The notes under the pieces are model-generated. The model did not search any database. It was not told where the DNA came from and worked only from the letters and a program-made list of their open reading frames with translations. A DNA stretch of 64,000 bases, taken from Pseudomonas azotoformans. GTDB taxonomy: Bacteria > Pseudomonadota > Gammaproteobacteria > Pseudomonadales > Pseudomonadaceae. This document shows positions 8,466 through 16,980 of this stretch, piece by piece. Within the stretch, counting starts at the first letter, position 1; the number at the start of each line of letters is the position of its first letter. The stretch is taken from the NCBI RefSeq assembly GCF_900103345.1, contig NZ_LT629702.1:372001-436000 (forward strand), read 5' to 3'. The position numbers and the translations under genes are program-made.

Positions 8466-9506
8466 ATGAGTAACGGAACCCTTTTGGTTGCCACCGTCGG
8501 GCAAGCGGTGATCCGCAGTGCCGACGATGGCCGTACCTGGCATCGCCTGGGTCTGGGGCAGGACCTGGAATTCGATGCGATCACTCGCTCACTGAGCCTG
8601 CACCCCGACGCGCCCGAGGTGATTTACGCCGGCACCGACGTGGGCTTGTGCGTCAGCCGCGACACCGGCGGCCATTGGCGGCGCGTCGACTCGCCGTTCA
8701 ACGGGCAGACCGTGTGGAAAGTCGCGGTGGACCCGCAGAACGCACAACGGATTTTCGTCGGCACCGGGGCACCGTCCCGCGCCGTGTTGTGGCGCACCCT
8801 GGACGGTGGGCTGAGCTGGGATCGCGCACCGGTGGAGATTCCGGAGTTCTGCGACGGCGTCAGTCGCCCACGCCTGCTGGCGTTTGCCTACGACCCGATC
8901 GACCCCGACCAGTTGTGGTTCGGCCTTGAAGAGGGTGGGTTGTTCCACTCCCGCGACGGCGGCGACAGCTGGACCCGCGTCGATGACCGCCTGTTGTGGG
9001 AGTTCAACTCGGACGTGCACAACATCCTGGTACTGCCCAACCATGGCCAGAAAGTCATCGTGGTGGTGTGCGTCAACGCGGTCTACCGCAGCCTGGACGA
9101 AGGCCTGACCTGGACCGGCATTATCGGCCGCGAAGCCTTCGGCCTGTATTACATCCGCGCCATGAATGCACCGTTGGGCTCGCAAAGCGACCTGTACCTG
9201 AGCATTTCCGATGGCACGCCGGGCACTACCAGCAAGATCCTGGTGTCCCGCGATGCGGCGCTCAGCTGGGAAGTGCTGCCGCTTTCCCAGCAGCCCAATT
9301 CCTGTGTGTGGGCGATTGCCTTCAACCCGGCCAACCCACGGCAGATCGTGGCGGGCACCAAGTACGGGCACCTGTTCACCTCCGACAACGGCGGTGACGG
9401 CTGGCAGAAACAGTGGCGCGACTTCAGCGAGATCGCCGATGTGCTGTGGACGCCGGCTGTGGCGCAGATCAAGGCCGGGCATCAATCCATCGTCAAGAAG
9501 CACTGA
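8466..9506 (+). CDS. BNR/Asp-box beta-propeller protein
   Basis: A 346-residue protein made of repeated Asp-box motifs (S/T-x-D-x-G-x-x-W): SADDGRTW, SRDTGGHW, TLDGGLSW, SRDGGDSW, SLDEGLTW, SRDAALSW and a C-terminal SDNGGDGW, roughly 45 residues apart. Seven repeats fit a seven-bladed propeller. There is no signal peptide, so it is probably cytoplasmic, unlike secreted sialidases with this fold; the sialidase Arg triad is not obvious. A GTG immediately precedes the chosen ATG at 8466, which has GGAG upstream. It is embedded in the catabolic operon (12 bp gap upstream, 11 bp downstream). Function unknown; binding, scaffold or lactonase-like roles are conceivable. Confidence 0.8.
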   Translation: MSNGTLLVATVGQAVIRSADDGRTWHRLGLGQDLEFDAITRSLSLHPDAPEVIYAGTDVGLCVSRDTGGHWRRVDSPFNGQTVWKVAVDPQNAQRIFVGTGAPSRAVLWRTLDGGLSWDRAPVEIPEFCDGVSRPRLLAFAYDPIDPDQLWFGLEEGGLFHSRDGGDSWTRVDDRLLWEFNSDVHNILVLPNHGQKVIVVVCVNAVYRSLDEGLTWTGIIGREAFGLYYIRAMNAPLGSQSDLYLSISDGTPGTTSKILVSRDAALSWEVLPLSQQPNSCVWAIAFNPANPRQIVAGTKYGHLFTSDNGGDGWQKQWRDFSEIADVLWTPAVAQIKAGHQSIVKKH

Positions 9507-9517
9507 GGTATATCGCC

Positions 9518-9976
9518 ATGAAAGTCGAGATCCTGCGTACTCACCTATCGCTCTGGGTCGCTGACCCGGACGTGTCGGCCCGCTGGTACGCCGACATCCT
9601 GGGCATGCACGAAAGTGCCCGGGGCGAGAGCTGGGTCATGATGGCGTTTGGCGGCAAGCACCACGACATTGCCTTGATCCGCGCCGACCCCGGCGCCCAT
9701 CAGGGCGGGCTGGGGCTGCAACACTACGGCCTGGAAATCGATGGGGACATGACCACCCTGCGCCAGCTCTACGGCATGTTGCTGGGCAAGGGCGTCGAGG
9801 TGGTGAAGATCACCGATCACGAAATCGGCCATGGCGTGTACTTCAACGACCCCGACGGCAACCGCATGGAATTCTTCCTCGAGACCGAACACGACGATGC
9901 GCGCGGCAAGGCCCGGTTCAAGGCCGCTGGCGCGCCGAGCCGACATTTCAACCTTGACCCACTGGACCCACTTTGA
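9518..9976 (+). CDS. VOC-family metalloprotein (extradiol dioxygenase/glyoxalase fold)
   Basis: A 152-residue vicinal-oxygen-chelate protein. Metal-ligand candidates in the order usual for type I extradiol dioxygenases are H9 (THLSLWV), H69 (LQHYGLEI) and E118 (NRMEFFLE), followed by a DPDGN-type turn. The ATG at 9518 is chosen over upstream frame extension because it fits the domain start. The stop overlaps the region before the next gene by a few bases. With a flavin hydroxylase and a 2-keto-pentenoate-hydratase-like gene in the same operon, a ring-cleavage role is attractive, but one-domain VOC proteins also include isomerases and glyoxalases. Confidence 0.85.
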   Translation: MKVEILRTHLSLWVADPDVSARWYADILGMHESARGESWVMMAFGGKHHDIALIRADPGAHQGGLGLQHYGLEIDGDMTTLRQLYGMLLGKGVEVVKITDHEIGHGVYFNDPDGNRMEFFLETEHDDARGKARFKAAGAPSRHFNLDPLDPL

Positions 9977-9987
9977 GGCAAACCCTG

Positions 9988-10590
9988 ATGAAAACCGCTA
10001 ATTTTGCGACCTATCACATCCGTAAATGGTACAGCTTCGTCGAAGAAACCCTGGCCAACGAAACCGGCCAGCTGGCCGATGGCGAGCCACTGTTCAAATA
10101 TGCGATTGCCGCCGTGATCGCCAACCCTTATGCCGGTCGCTACAGCGAGTCGCTGGCCGAACTGGTCGACCCTTCGCCGCTGCTGGGCGAAGAATTTGGC
10201 CGGCGCATCCAGGCACTGGCCGGTGCCCATGAGATTGTCAGCTATGGCAAGGCGATCCTGGTGGGCAGCGAGGGCGAGTACGAGCACGGGAATGCATTCC
10301 TGACCAACCCGGCCGCCGATCCGATCCGCGTCGCGCTGGGCGGCGGCAAGTCCTGGGTACCGTCCACCGGCAAGCGTGGCGGGCCGGGTTCGACCATCGA
10401 TGTGCCGCTGGCGCACAAGGATGCCCTGTATGTACGTTCCCATTACGACAGCATGTCGCTGATGTTTGGCGACGGGCCTGCGCCCGACGAAGTCGTGATC
10501 ATCTGGGCCTTCGCCACGCGTGGACGCTTGCATGCACGCCTGGGCGGCCTGCAGGCTAAAGATGTCAAAGGTCTGGATGGGCTGCACTGA
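9988..10590 (+). CDS. DUF1185 (amino acid synthesis family) protein
   Basis: A 200-residue protein of the family labelled amino acid synthesis protein or DUF1185. Recognisable segments are the N-terminal RKWYSFVEETLANE, the ANPYAGRYS turn and the glycine-rich GKRGGPGSTIDVPLAHKDA region. The family name is historical and its reaction is not established to my knowledge; members often occur in operons for catabolism of aromatic or amine compounds. The ATG at 9988 is preferred over an upstream TTG overlapping the VOC gene. It sits between the VOC protein and the hydroxylase, so it probably handles a pathway intermediate. Confidence 0.82.
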   Translation: MKTANFATYHIRKWYSFVEETLANETGQLADGEPLFKYAIAAVIANPYAGRYSESLAELVDPSPLLGEEFGRRIQALAGAHEIVSYGKAILVGSEGEYEHGNAFLTNPAADPIRVALGGGKSWVPSTGKRGGPGSTIDVPLAHKDALYVRSHYDSMSLMFGDGPAPDEVVIIWAFATRGRLHARLGGLQAKDVKGLDGLH

Positions 10591-10652
10591 CAGCAGGCGT
10601 GCGCCTTGAGCTGTGCCGGGTTACAACCACAACAAGAAAGCGGTGATGAGCG

Positions 10653-12260
10653 ATGAAGCAGGAGAAGACCCAGGTTGTCATTGTCGGCGGCGGGCCCAAC
10701 GGGATCACGGCCGCACACTATATGGGGATGTACGGAATCGACTGCGTCGTCCTTGAACTGGCTGATTGCATCCTGCCTTACCCGCGTGCGGTGGGCATGG
10801 ATGATGAAGCCCTGCGCGTGTTGCAGGGTATCGGCATCGCCGAGCTGGCCGTGCGCGACATGATCTGCGACGTGCCGTTGCGCTACTACAACGCACGCGG
10901 TGTGTGTTTCGCCGAGGTCAAGCCGAGCACCGCTCACTACGGCTGGCCGATGCGCAATATCTTCATGCAGCAGTTGCTTGAAGGCACGCTGCGCGAAAAC
11001 CTGGGGCAGCGTACCTGTGTGGAGTTGCGCCAGGGCCATGAAATGCTCGAACTGGAGCAGGACGGCGAGGGTGTGACCTTGCAGGTGCGCAATGCCCAGG
11101 GCGAGGTCTATGAGCTGCGCGCCGACTATGTGATCGGCGCCGATGGCGGGCGCTCCACCGTACGCAAAAAGGTCGGCGTTGAATTGCTGGGGCTGACCCA
11201 TCCGCGTAAATGGGTGGTGGTCGACACCGCCAATGACACCCTGGATGCACCCTATACCGCACTGCATGCCGACCCGCAGCGCCCGTTCGTGTGCATCTAC
11301 CTGCCTTACCAGCAGCGGCGTTGGGAGTTCATGCTGATGGAAGGCGAAGATGAGGCAAAGATGTGCGAAGAAAGCACCATCCGTGACCTGATCCGTGGGC
11401 ATATCGGCGACGCCGTCGACCAGTTGAACATCATCCGCATCCGCGCCTACACCCACCACTCCCGGGTGGCGGCACGCTTTGTCCAAGGGCGTGTGGCGCT
11501 GGTGGGGGATGCCGCGCATATCTCGCCACCCTGGGCCGGGCAGGGCCTCAATTCAGGTTTGCGCGACGTGGCCAACGTGGTCTGGAAACTCGCGGCAATC
11601 ATCCAGGGGCGCGCGTCCCATGGGATCCTCGCAAGCTACGACCAGGAGCGCCGTGGGCATGCCACCGAGCTGGTGGCCCTGGCCGACAATATGGGCACCG
11701 TATTGGGCTTGACCAACCCGTTGATGGCCGGCGTGCGCGACTGGTTGTTCCAGGCAGTGAACAGCGTCGACAACCTGCGCTCGCACCTGCTGGAGTTCAA
11801 GTTCAAACCCAAGGCCACCATCACCAAGGGCCTGGTCTATCACGAACGTGCCGAACTGCGTGAGGACGACCTGGTCGGCCAGCTGTTTGTGCAGCCCTAT
11901 ATCGAAGACGCCAAGGGTCAGCGTCGGCGCCTGGATGACGTGTTGGGTCATTCCTATGCGGTGCTGGGTTACCGGGTCAACCCGCGCGAGCAACTCAGTG
12001 ACGAGATGGCGACATTCTGGGCGCGCTGGGACACACGCTTCATACAGGTCAATCGTTCGCGCAGCGGCCTGGGCCGTCACCAGCCGTTGACGGCGATGGA
12101 CGCCATCAGCGTGGAGGACGTGGATAATCGCCTCGGCGAATGGTTCTCCAAGGTGCGCGATTGCATCGTGGTGGTGCGCCCGGACCGTTTTGTCGCGGCC
12201 ATTACCACGCCCGAGCGGCTGGAAAGTGTGTTGCGCAAGTTGGCGGAGCAACTGTCATGA
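10653..12260 (+). CDS. FAD-dependent aromatic hydroxylase (MhpA/PheA-like monooxygenase)
   Basis: A 535-residue class A flavoprotein monooxygenase. It has the N-terminal FAD Rossmann motif VVIVGGGPNG (residues 8-17), a DG fingerprint (IGADGGRSTVRK) and the second FAD motif around D286 (GDAAHISPPWAGQGLN). The length and NAD(P)H-using architecture match 3-(3-hydroxyphenyl)propionate 2-hydroxylase and related phenol hydroxylases, which ortho-hydroxylate a phenolic ring. It overlaps the next gene by ATGA. As the likely ring hydroxylase of this operon, it suggests a phenolic intermediate, but the side chain is not deducible. Confidence 0.88.
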   Translation: MKQEKTQVVIVGGGPNGITAAHYMGMYGIDCVVLELADCILPYPRAVGMDDEALRVLQGIGIAELAVRDMICDVPLRYYNARGVCFAEVKPSTAHYGWPMRNIFMQQLLEGTLRENLGQRTCVELRQGHEMLELEQDGEGVTLQVRNAQGEVYELRADYVIGADGGRSTVRKKVGVELLGLTHPRKWVVVDTANDTLDAPYTALHADPQRPFVCIYLPYQQRRWEFMLMEGEDEAKMCEESTIRDLIRGHIGDAVDQLNIIRIRAYTHHSRVAARFVQGRVALVGDAAHISPPWAGQGLNSGLRDVANVVWKLAAIIQGRASHGILASYDQERRGHATELVALADNMGTVLGLTNPLMAGVRDWLFQAVNSVDNLRSHLLEFKFKPKATITKGLVYHERAELREDDLVGQLFVQPYIEDAKGQRRRLDDVLGHSYAVLGYRVNPREQLSDEMATFWARWDTRFIQVNRSRSGLGRHQPLTAMDAISVEDVDNRLGEWFSKVRDCIVVVRPDRFVAAITTPERLESVLRKLAEQLS

Positions 12261-13036
12261 GCGCTGACAACCCCGTGTTGAGCCGCTTGCACCACGCCAC
12301 GCGCACGGTGCAGGCCATCGCGCCGCTGGCACCTGACGCGCTGGACCTGCGCTCAGGGTACGCGCTGCAACGCCAGGCGCTGGACCTGCGCCTGGCGGCG
12401 GGCGAACAACTGAGCGGTTGGAAGATCGCCTTCGCCGGCAGCGCCGCGCAAAGGCGTTTCGGCCTGGAGGAGCCCGTGTATGGCGGCCTGACTGACCGCA
12501 TGCGTGTGCTGCCGAACACGGCAGTGGCGCTTTCGCGGTTGATCCAGCCCAAGCTGGAGATCGAAGTGGCAATCGTGCTGGGCCGCAGCCTCGCGCCGGG
12601 TGACTACCGTGACGAGGAGATCCTGGCGGCCATTGCAGAGGTGGCGCCGGCGTTCGAGATTGCCGATTGCCGTTGGCAAGGCTGGACGTTTGGGGCAGGG
12701 GCTTTTCTTGCCGATAACGCGGCGGCGGGGCTGTATTGCCTCGGGCCGTTGATGGCTTTCGATCCCATTGCGCATGCCAACGTCGCCTATCGCCTGGAAA
12801 GTGCTGGCGCGCTTCGCGGCGAAGGCAACACCGAGGGCCGTGAGGATCCACCACTGGCCAACCTTTGCTGGCTGATTCGCCGTCTGTTGGCTGACGGCCA
12901 ACCGGTGGAGGCCGGGCAAGTGGTGCTGTCCGGTGCGCTCTTGGCGCCGATGGATATCCAGGCCGCTACGTACCGCTTGCATATGTTTGGCACGGAACTG
13001 GCTTTGCTTTTCACGGCGGACACCGCCCCTGTGTGA
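12257..13036 (+). CDS. 2-keto-4-pentenoate hydratase-like protein (fumarylacetoacetase superfamily)
   Basis: A 259-residue member of the hydratase/decarboxylase branch of the FAH superfamily (MhpD, HpaH, DmpE). Family features include GWKIAFAG near the N terminus, the metal-site segment PKLEIEVAIVLGR with acidic ligands, and VAPAFEIADCRW. The start codon overlaps the hydroxylase stop codon, showing translational coupling. In meta-cleavage pathways such enzymes add water to a 2-hydroxypenta-2,4-dienoate. No dedicated meta-cleavage hydrolase, 4-hydroxy-2-oxovalerate aldolase or acylating acetaldehyde dehydrogenase is seen alongside, so the end of the pathway is elsewhere or differs. Confidence 0.85.
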   Translation: MSADNPVLSRLHHATRTVQAIAPLAPDALDLRSGYALQRQALDLRLAAGEQLSGWKIAFAGSAAQRRFGLEEPVYGGLTDRMRVLPNTAVALSRLIQPKLEIEVAIVLGRSLAPGDYRDEEILAAIAEVAPAFEIADCRWQGWTFGAGAFLADNAAAGLYCLGPLMAFDPIAHANVAYRLESAGALRGEGNTEGREDPPLANLCWLIRRLLADGQPVEAGQVVLSGALLAPMDIQAATYRLHMFGTELALLFTADTAPV

Positions 13037-13112
13037 ACGCCAGCTGCCGTCATGGATGACTTGAGTCCCCCTCAGGCCGATAACAACAACGGGGCACCTA
13101 GGAACGACGACC

Positions 13113-14054
13113 ATGCTTGCTGAAGTTCGAACCTTCAATGACCCTCAATTGCACGCCGGTTCCATCCAGGGCTGGCGGCAGGTCTATGACCAGTTGGGCC
13201 GTGGCTGCCTGACCAGCGAGCTGCGGCAATTGTCCGCCGACCGCTTTCAGATCTTCCAGGAAGTGTTGGACAAACGCGTGGTGCAGCGCGGCTATGCGCC
13301 CAAAGACCGGCTGTGCGCGGCCATGTCATTGGGCAGTGCGCCTGTGGTGCAGGGTCAGCAAGTGGGGGCGCACAGCGTCGTGCTGTTGCGCGATGGCGAA
13401 GAGTTTGTGCTGCATGCGCCTGAAGGTACGCACTTCTTCGCCCTTAACGTCGATACGGTACGCTTCGCCAAACTGGCCGCCTTCGAGTTGTCCGGCGATC
13501 AGCTCAAGCGCCTCACCACCCGCTCCCAACTCTGTGTGGATGACGCGTTACTGTTGCGCATCCGCCAGCGGATCTACCCGCTGTTTCGTCACCTTTTGCA
13601 ACAAACCGATGCGATCAGTGCAACCGCCGAAAAAATGCTCGAGGACGAACTGCTCAACGCGTTCCTCGATTTGTTCAGCAACGCCACCGATGAGGTGCGT
13701 TGCCGTCGCGGCAATTTTGCCGTGAGTGCTTACCTGGTCAAGCGTTGCCAGGAGTTGATCGATGCCAGTGGCGATACCCCACTGAGTATTCTCGATCTGT
13801 GTGAACACCTGCGGGTCAGCCGGCGGACCCTGCAGAACAGCTTCCAGGCGGTGACCGGCATGCGTCCGGTGGAGTACCTGCGAAACCTGCGTCTGAATGC
13901 GGTGCGTCGACGCCTGATCGCCACCCCGGCCTGCACCCAGAACGTCGGCGAGGTGGCGGTGGCGATGGGCTTCTTCCACCTGAGCCACTTTGCAGCGCAT
14001 TACCGGGCGCTGTTTGGCGAGTCGCCGTCTGAAACACGTCGAGCGATGGTCTGA
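13113..14054 (+). CDS. AraC-family transcriptional regulator (EutR-like)
   Basis: A 313-residue regulator with the DNA-binding AraC domain at the C terminus: two HTH units, LCEHLRVSRRTLQNSF and VGEVAVAMGFFHLSHFAAHYRALFGESP. The roughly 200-residue N-terminal part is a sensor region of the kind found in EutR-like regulators. The ATG at 13113 follows AGGAACGACGACC. It is 76 bp downstream of the hydratase on the same strand and could be part of, or activate, that operon, which would then have both IclR and AraC control. Effector unknown. Confidence 0.9.
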   Translation: MLAEVRTFNDPQLHAGSIQGWRQVYDQLGRGCLTSELRQLSADRFQIFQEVLDKRVVQRGYAPKDRLCAAMSLGSAPVVQGQQVGAHSVVLLRDGEEFVLHAPEGTHFFALNVDTVRFAKLAAFELSGDQLKRLTTRSQLCVDDALLLRIRQRIYPLFRHLLQQTDAISATAEKMLEDELLNAFLDLFSNATDEVRCRRGNFAVSAYLVKRCQELIDASGDTPLSILDLCEHLRVSRRTLQNSFQAVTGMRPVEYLRNLRLNAVRRRLIATPACTQNVGEVAVAMGFFHLSHFAAHYRALFGESPSETRRAMV

Positions 14055-14067
14055 GTCACCGGGGTTC

Positions 14068-14084
14068 AGGCGACGGGGTCGCCT
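14068..14084. terminator. Hairpin downstream of AraC gene, possible terminator
   Basis: AGGCGAC-GGG-GTCGCCT is a perfect 7-bp stem with a three-base loop starting 13 bp after the AraC stop codon. No clear T tract follows, so Rho-independent termination is uncertain. Confidence 0.4.
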
Positions 14085-14312
14085 ATACCCTCCACAGGTA
14101 AGTCATCTTCCAGACAGTTGTCCGGGCGCTCATGCAATCGCTGGTTGCACCACGCGGAGCCTGGCACTACCACCCTGCACAGCCCCAGTGGCACAAGACA
14201 CGCCAGGCCGACCCACGGCCTGATCGCCACGTGGGTACGTGTCTCTCGAAGAAATCAACGAGCTTTCATGGAGGAACCCTGGAGACCCGGGGTTTATCTG
14301 CGTAGCTCGCGA

Positions 14313-15140
14313 TCAGGCGTAGCTGATCCTGTCGGTGTAGGCGTTTTGCAGCATTTTGCGTTGGTAGTCGCAGGGTGTGGTACTGACCAGTTTTTTGAAG
14401 TCGCGCAGGAAGTGGGATTGATCGGAAAAGCCCAGGTCCAGGGCCAGCTGCGAGAACGAAACATCCTGCTGGGTATTGAGAGTGTCCAGTGCCGCCTGGC
14501 AGCGGATGATCCGGCAAAACGTCTTGGGTGACATGCCGGTGTCCTGATTGAACTGGCGGTGCAAGGTACGGCTGGTATAGCCACTGAGATCTTCGAGTTG
14601 CTGGATGCGAATATCGCCGCGATGACGCAGCGCCTGCTGAATGATCATGGCGGTGAGTCCCGATGTCTTGCCCATCAGGCGTGGGGCCAGGTAGTCGTTG
14701 AACAGCCGCATCTGGTCTCCCAGCAGCGGTGCCTGGACGATGCTTTCGAAGATGCGATGGGCGAACCCCGAGACCTCCAGCAGGTCGAGTTCCCGCTCGG
14801 TCAGTTCTTCGGCCAGCACATTGATGAAGCCGGGAATGACGCCCGGTGAAAAGCGCACGCCGAAGTAGTGATGGTGCTGATGCAAATGCACGGCTTGGGC
14901 GGTCAGCGGTGTGCCACAGATCCTGGCGCTGGGTCGAGTGGCATCGCAGTCGAAAACGATGTCCACGCAGCCATCCGGCACGGCCAGCAGGTCGCTCGAT
15001 TGAGCGACGTCGAAGGCATAGAAATGCGAGATCGCCGGGTGCGCGGAGGGCATCACCGAATAGCGTGAAGAGTTGAGCACGAACCAAGGCTGTTCGTTCG
15101 CGGTGTGGTGCCGGGGAGCCGGCACATTCGGTTTGATCAT
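14313..15140 (-). CDS. AraC-family transcriptional regulator
   Basis: A 275-residue regulator. The C-terminal AraC domain contains HTH segments IQQLEDLSGYTSRTLHRQF and LALDLGFSDQSHFLRDFKKLV. The N-terminal part carries LLAVPDGCVDIVFDCD, typical of the DUF6597-like sensor domain. The ATG at 15140 follows AAGGTG six bases upstream; an in-frame GTG at 15179 is less likely. It is divergent from the ornithine-cyclodeaminase-like gene at 15326, so it most likely activates the 15326-20347 operon. It converges towards the other AraC gene across about 260 bp without an evident gene. Confidence 0.9.
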   Translation of the reverse strand: MIKPNVPAPRHHTANEQPWFVLNSSRYSVMPSAHPAISHFYAFDVAQSSDLLAVPDGCVDIVFDCDATRPSARICGTPLTAQAVHLHQHHHYFGVRFSPGVIPGFINVLAEELTERELDLLEVSGFAHRIFESIVQAPLLGDQMRLFNDYLAPRLMGKTSGLTAMIIQQALRHRGDIRIQQLEDLSGYTSRTLHRQFNQDTGMSPKTFCRIIRCQAALDTLNTQQDVSFSQLALDLGFSDQSHFLRDFKKLVSTTPCDYQRKMLQNAYTDRISYA

Positions 15141-15325
15141 GGTTGCACCTTGGGTAGGCAGCGCTGCGGGAAAAATCACGCATTAATCGCGCCAACTGAC
15201 GCTGCGCCGGCCTGAGGGCATGTCCGAAATTTACAATACCGTCGACAACGTCCGCCCGATACTCGACCTCGACAGCGTGGAGCTGCGCCTACCGCAGCGA
15301 TGTCACCTTCAGCGCGAGAATAACT

Positions 15326-16465
15326 ATGTCTACAAATACAAAAATCGACTTCATCTACCTCTCCGAGCAGGACATGATCCGCGCGGGGGTGACCGACATG
15401 CTGGCCTGCGTGAATACCATGGAAGAGATGTTCGGCCTGCTGTACGCCGGTGACTACCGCATGGCCGGCCCGAACAATGACTCCCATGGGGCGATGGTGG
15501 TTTTTCCGCAGGATTCGCCGTTCCCGAACATGCCCAAGCCCACGGCGGATCGGCGCATGATGGCCATGCCGGCCTACCTGGGCGGCAGCTTTTGCACCGC
15601 TGGCGTGAAGTGGTACGGCTCCAATATCGCCAACCGCGAAAAGGGCCTGCCGCGCTCCATCCTGATGTTCACCCTGAATGACCCCGACACTGGCGCGCCG
15701 TTGGCGCATATGTCGGCCAACCTGCTGTCCGCCTACCGCACCGGTGCGATTCCCGGTGTAGGTGCGCGCCACCTGGCCCGCAAAGACTCGAAAGTCGTTG
15801 GTCTGCTTGGCCCGGGTGTCATGGGCAAGACCACGCTGGCGGCATTTATCGCGGTGTGTCCGCACATCGACACACTGAAGATCAAGGGGCGTGGTCAGAA
15901 GAGCCTCGACAATTTTATCGCGTGGGTCACAGCGACTTATCCGCAGATCACCACGATTGAGGTGGTCGACACCCTGGAGGCAGTCGTCCGCGATTCGGAC
16001 CTTGTTACTTATTGTAGCTCCGGTGAGGTGGGCGACCCCTCGATCTACCCAATTGTGCGACGTGAATGGGTCAAGCCAGGCGCCTTCCTCGCGATGCCGG
16101 CGTCCTGCTCGCTCGACGCGGGCATGGAACAGCCCGACGTGCGCAAGGTGCTGGACAACACCGGTCTCTACCAGGCCTGGTTTGAAGAATTACCCAAGCC
16201 TGCGCATCACACCGTGCCCGTCATTGGCGTGCGCTTCATGGACATGATTGCCGAAGGCACGATGCAGCTCGATGACGTCGAGGACATCGGCAAGATCATC
16301 GCCGGTGCCGCGCCAGGGCGTAGAAGCGATGACGAAATCATCATCATGTCAGTGGGCGGCATGCCCGTGGAGGACGTGGCCTGGGGCACGGTGATTTACC
16401 GCAACGCCATCAAGCAAGGCATCGGTGTGACCTTGAACCTGTGGGAAACCCCGGAACTGCGCTGA
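15326..16465 (+). CDS. Ornithine cyclodeaminase/mu-crystallin family protein (tyramine-oxidase-subunit-B-like)
   Basis: A 379-residue NAD(P)-binding protein of the OCD/mu-crystallin family. The dinucleotide motif is GLLGPGVMGKTT and the conserved SAYRTGAIPGVGARHLAR segment precedes it. I recall this longer subgroup being labelled tyramine oxidase subunit B in public annotation; that cannot be checked here. Family enzymes reduce or form cyclic imines and keto imines. The following RidA and DAO-type flavoprotein genes support an imine or amine catabolic unit. The ATG at 15326 has only weak Shine-Dalgarno character (GCGAGA). Confidence 0.85.
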   Translation: MSTNTKIDFIYLSEQDMIRAGVTDMLACVNTMEEMFGLLYAGDYRMAGPNNDSHGAMVVFPQDSPFPNMPKPTADRRMMAMPAYLGGSFCTAGVKWYGSNIANREKGLPRSILMFTLNDPDTGAPLAHMSANLLSAYRTGAIPGVGARHLARKDSKVVGLLGPGVMGKTTLAAFIAVCPHIDTLKIKGRGQKSLDNFIAWVTATYPQITTIEVVDTLEAVVRDSDLVTYCSSGEVGDPSIYPIVRREWVKPGAFLAMPASCSLDAGMEQPDVRKVLDNTGLYQAWFEELPKPAHHTVPVIGVRFMDMIAEGTMQLDDVEDIGKIIAGAAPGRRSDDEIIIMSVGGMPVEDVAWGTVIYRNAIKQGIGVTLNLWETPELR

Positions 16466-16500
16466 GCCACCCCAACACTTTCCTTTGCGAGGCATTCGAC

Positions 16501-16923
16501 ATGACAAAAATCATCAAGCTCAAGACCGGTTCGCCGTTTGAAGATCAGGCCAGTTATTCGCGCCTGGTGGTCGTGGATAACTGGATCTATGTGTCCAACA
16601 CGGCGGGCCGCAACCCGCAGACCAAGCTGATTCCAGAAGACATCCTTGAGCAGACGCACCAGGTCTTCGCCAATATCGAGTCGGCCCTCAAGGCCGTTGA
16701 TGCGAGCCTGGCCGACGTGGTGTGTTCGCGGGTGTTCATCCAGGACCCCAAGGACGTGCCCGCGGTCATGGGCCTGATCGGCGAAAAGTTTCGCGGCGTC
16801 GACCCAGCGAGCACTGTCACCTGTCCACCCCTGGGCTCGACGGTCTACAAGGTGGAGCTGGAAGTGACCGCGTATCGCAACGCGTCGAAGGCGCAGGTCG
16901 AAGTCATTCGCCTGTCGCAATGA
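16501..16923 (+). CDS. RidA-family enamine/imine deaminase
   Basis: A 140-residue RidA (YjgF/YER057c/UK114) protein. It shows YVSNTAGRNPQT near the N terminus, the helix QTHQVFANIESALKAV, and ADVVCSRVFIQD; the strand with the substrate-carboxylate Arg is less clear. Members hydrolyse reactive enamines or imines released by PLP or flavin enzymes to keto acids and ammonia. Position between an imine-handling OCD-like gene and an amine-oxidising flavoprotein fits that role. The ATG at 16501 is preferred over an upstream in-frame start inside the previous gene. Confidence 0.9.
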   Translation: MTKIIKLKTGSPFEDQASYSRLVVVDNWIYVSNTAGRNPQTKLIPEDILEQTHQVFANIESALKAVDASLADVVCSRVFIQDPKDVPAVMGLIGEKFRGVDPASTVTCPPLGSTVYKVELEVTAYRNASKAQVEVIRLSQ

Positions 16924-16980
16924 TCGTCACGCGGCCAGGCGCAGGCGTGGCCGCCCTTATTCGCTTACCGAGTCTTGACC

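Noticed and set aside
9518..13036. Calling the monooxygenase and hydratase mhpA and mhpD
   Set aside because: The family fits, but mhpB, mhpC, mhpE and mhpF equivalents are missing and the VOC is not an MhpB-type enzyme, so gene names would overstate the pathway.
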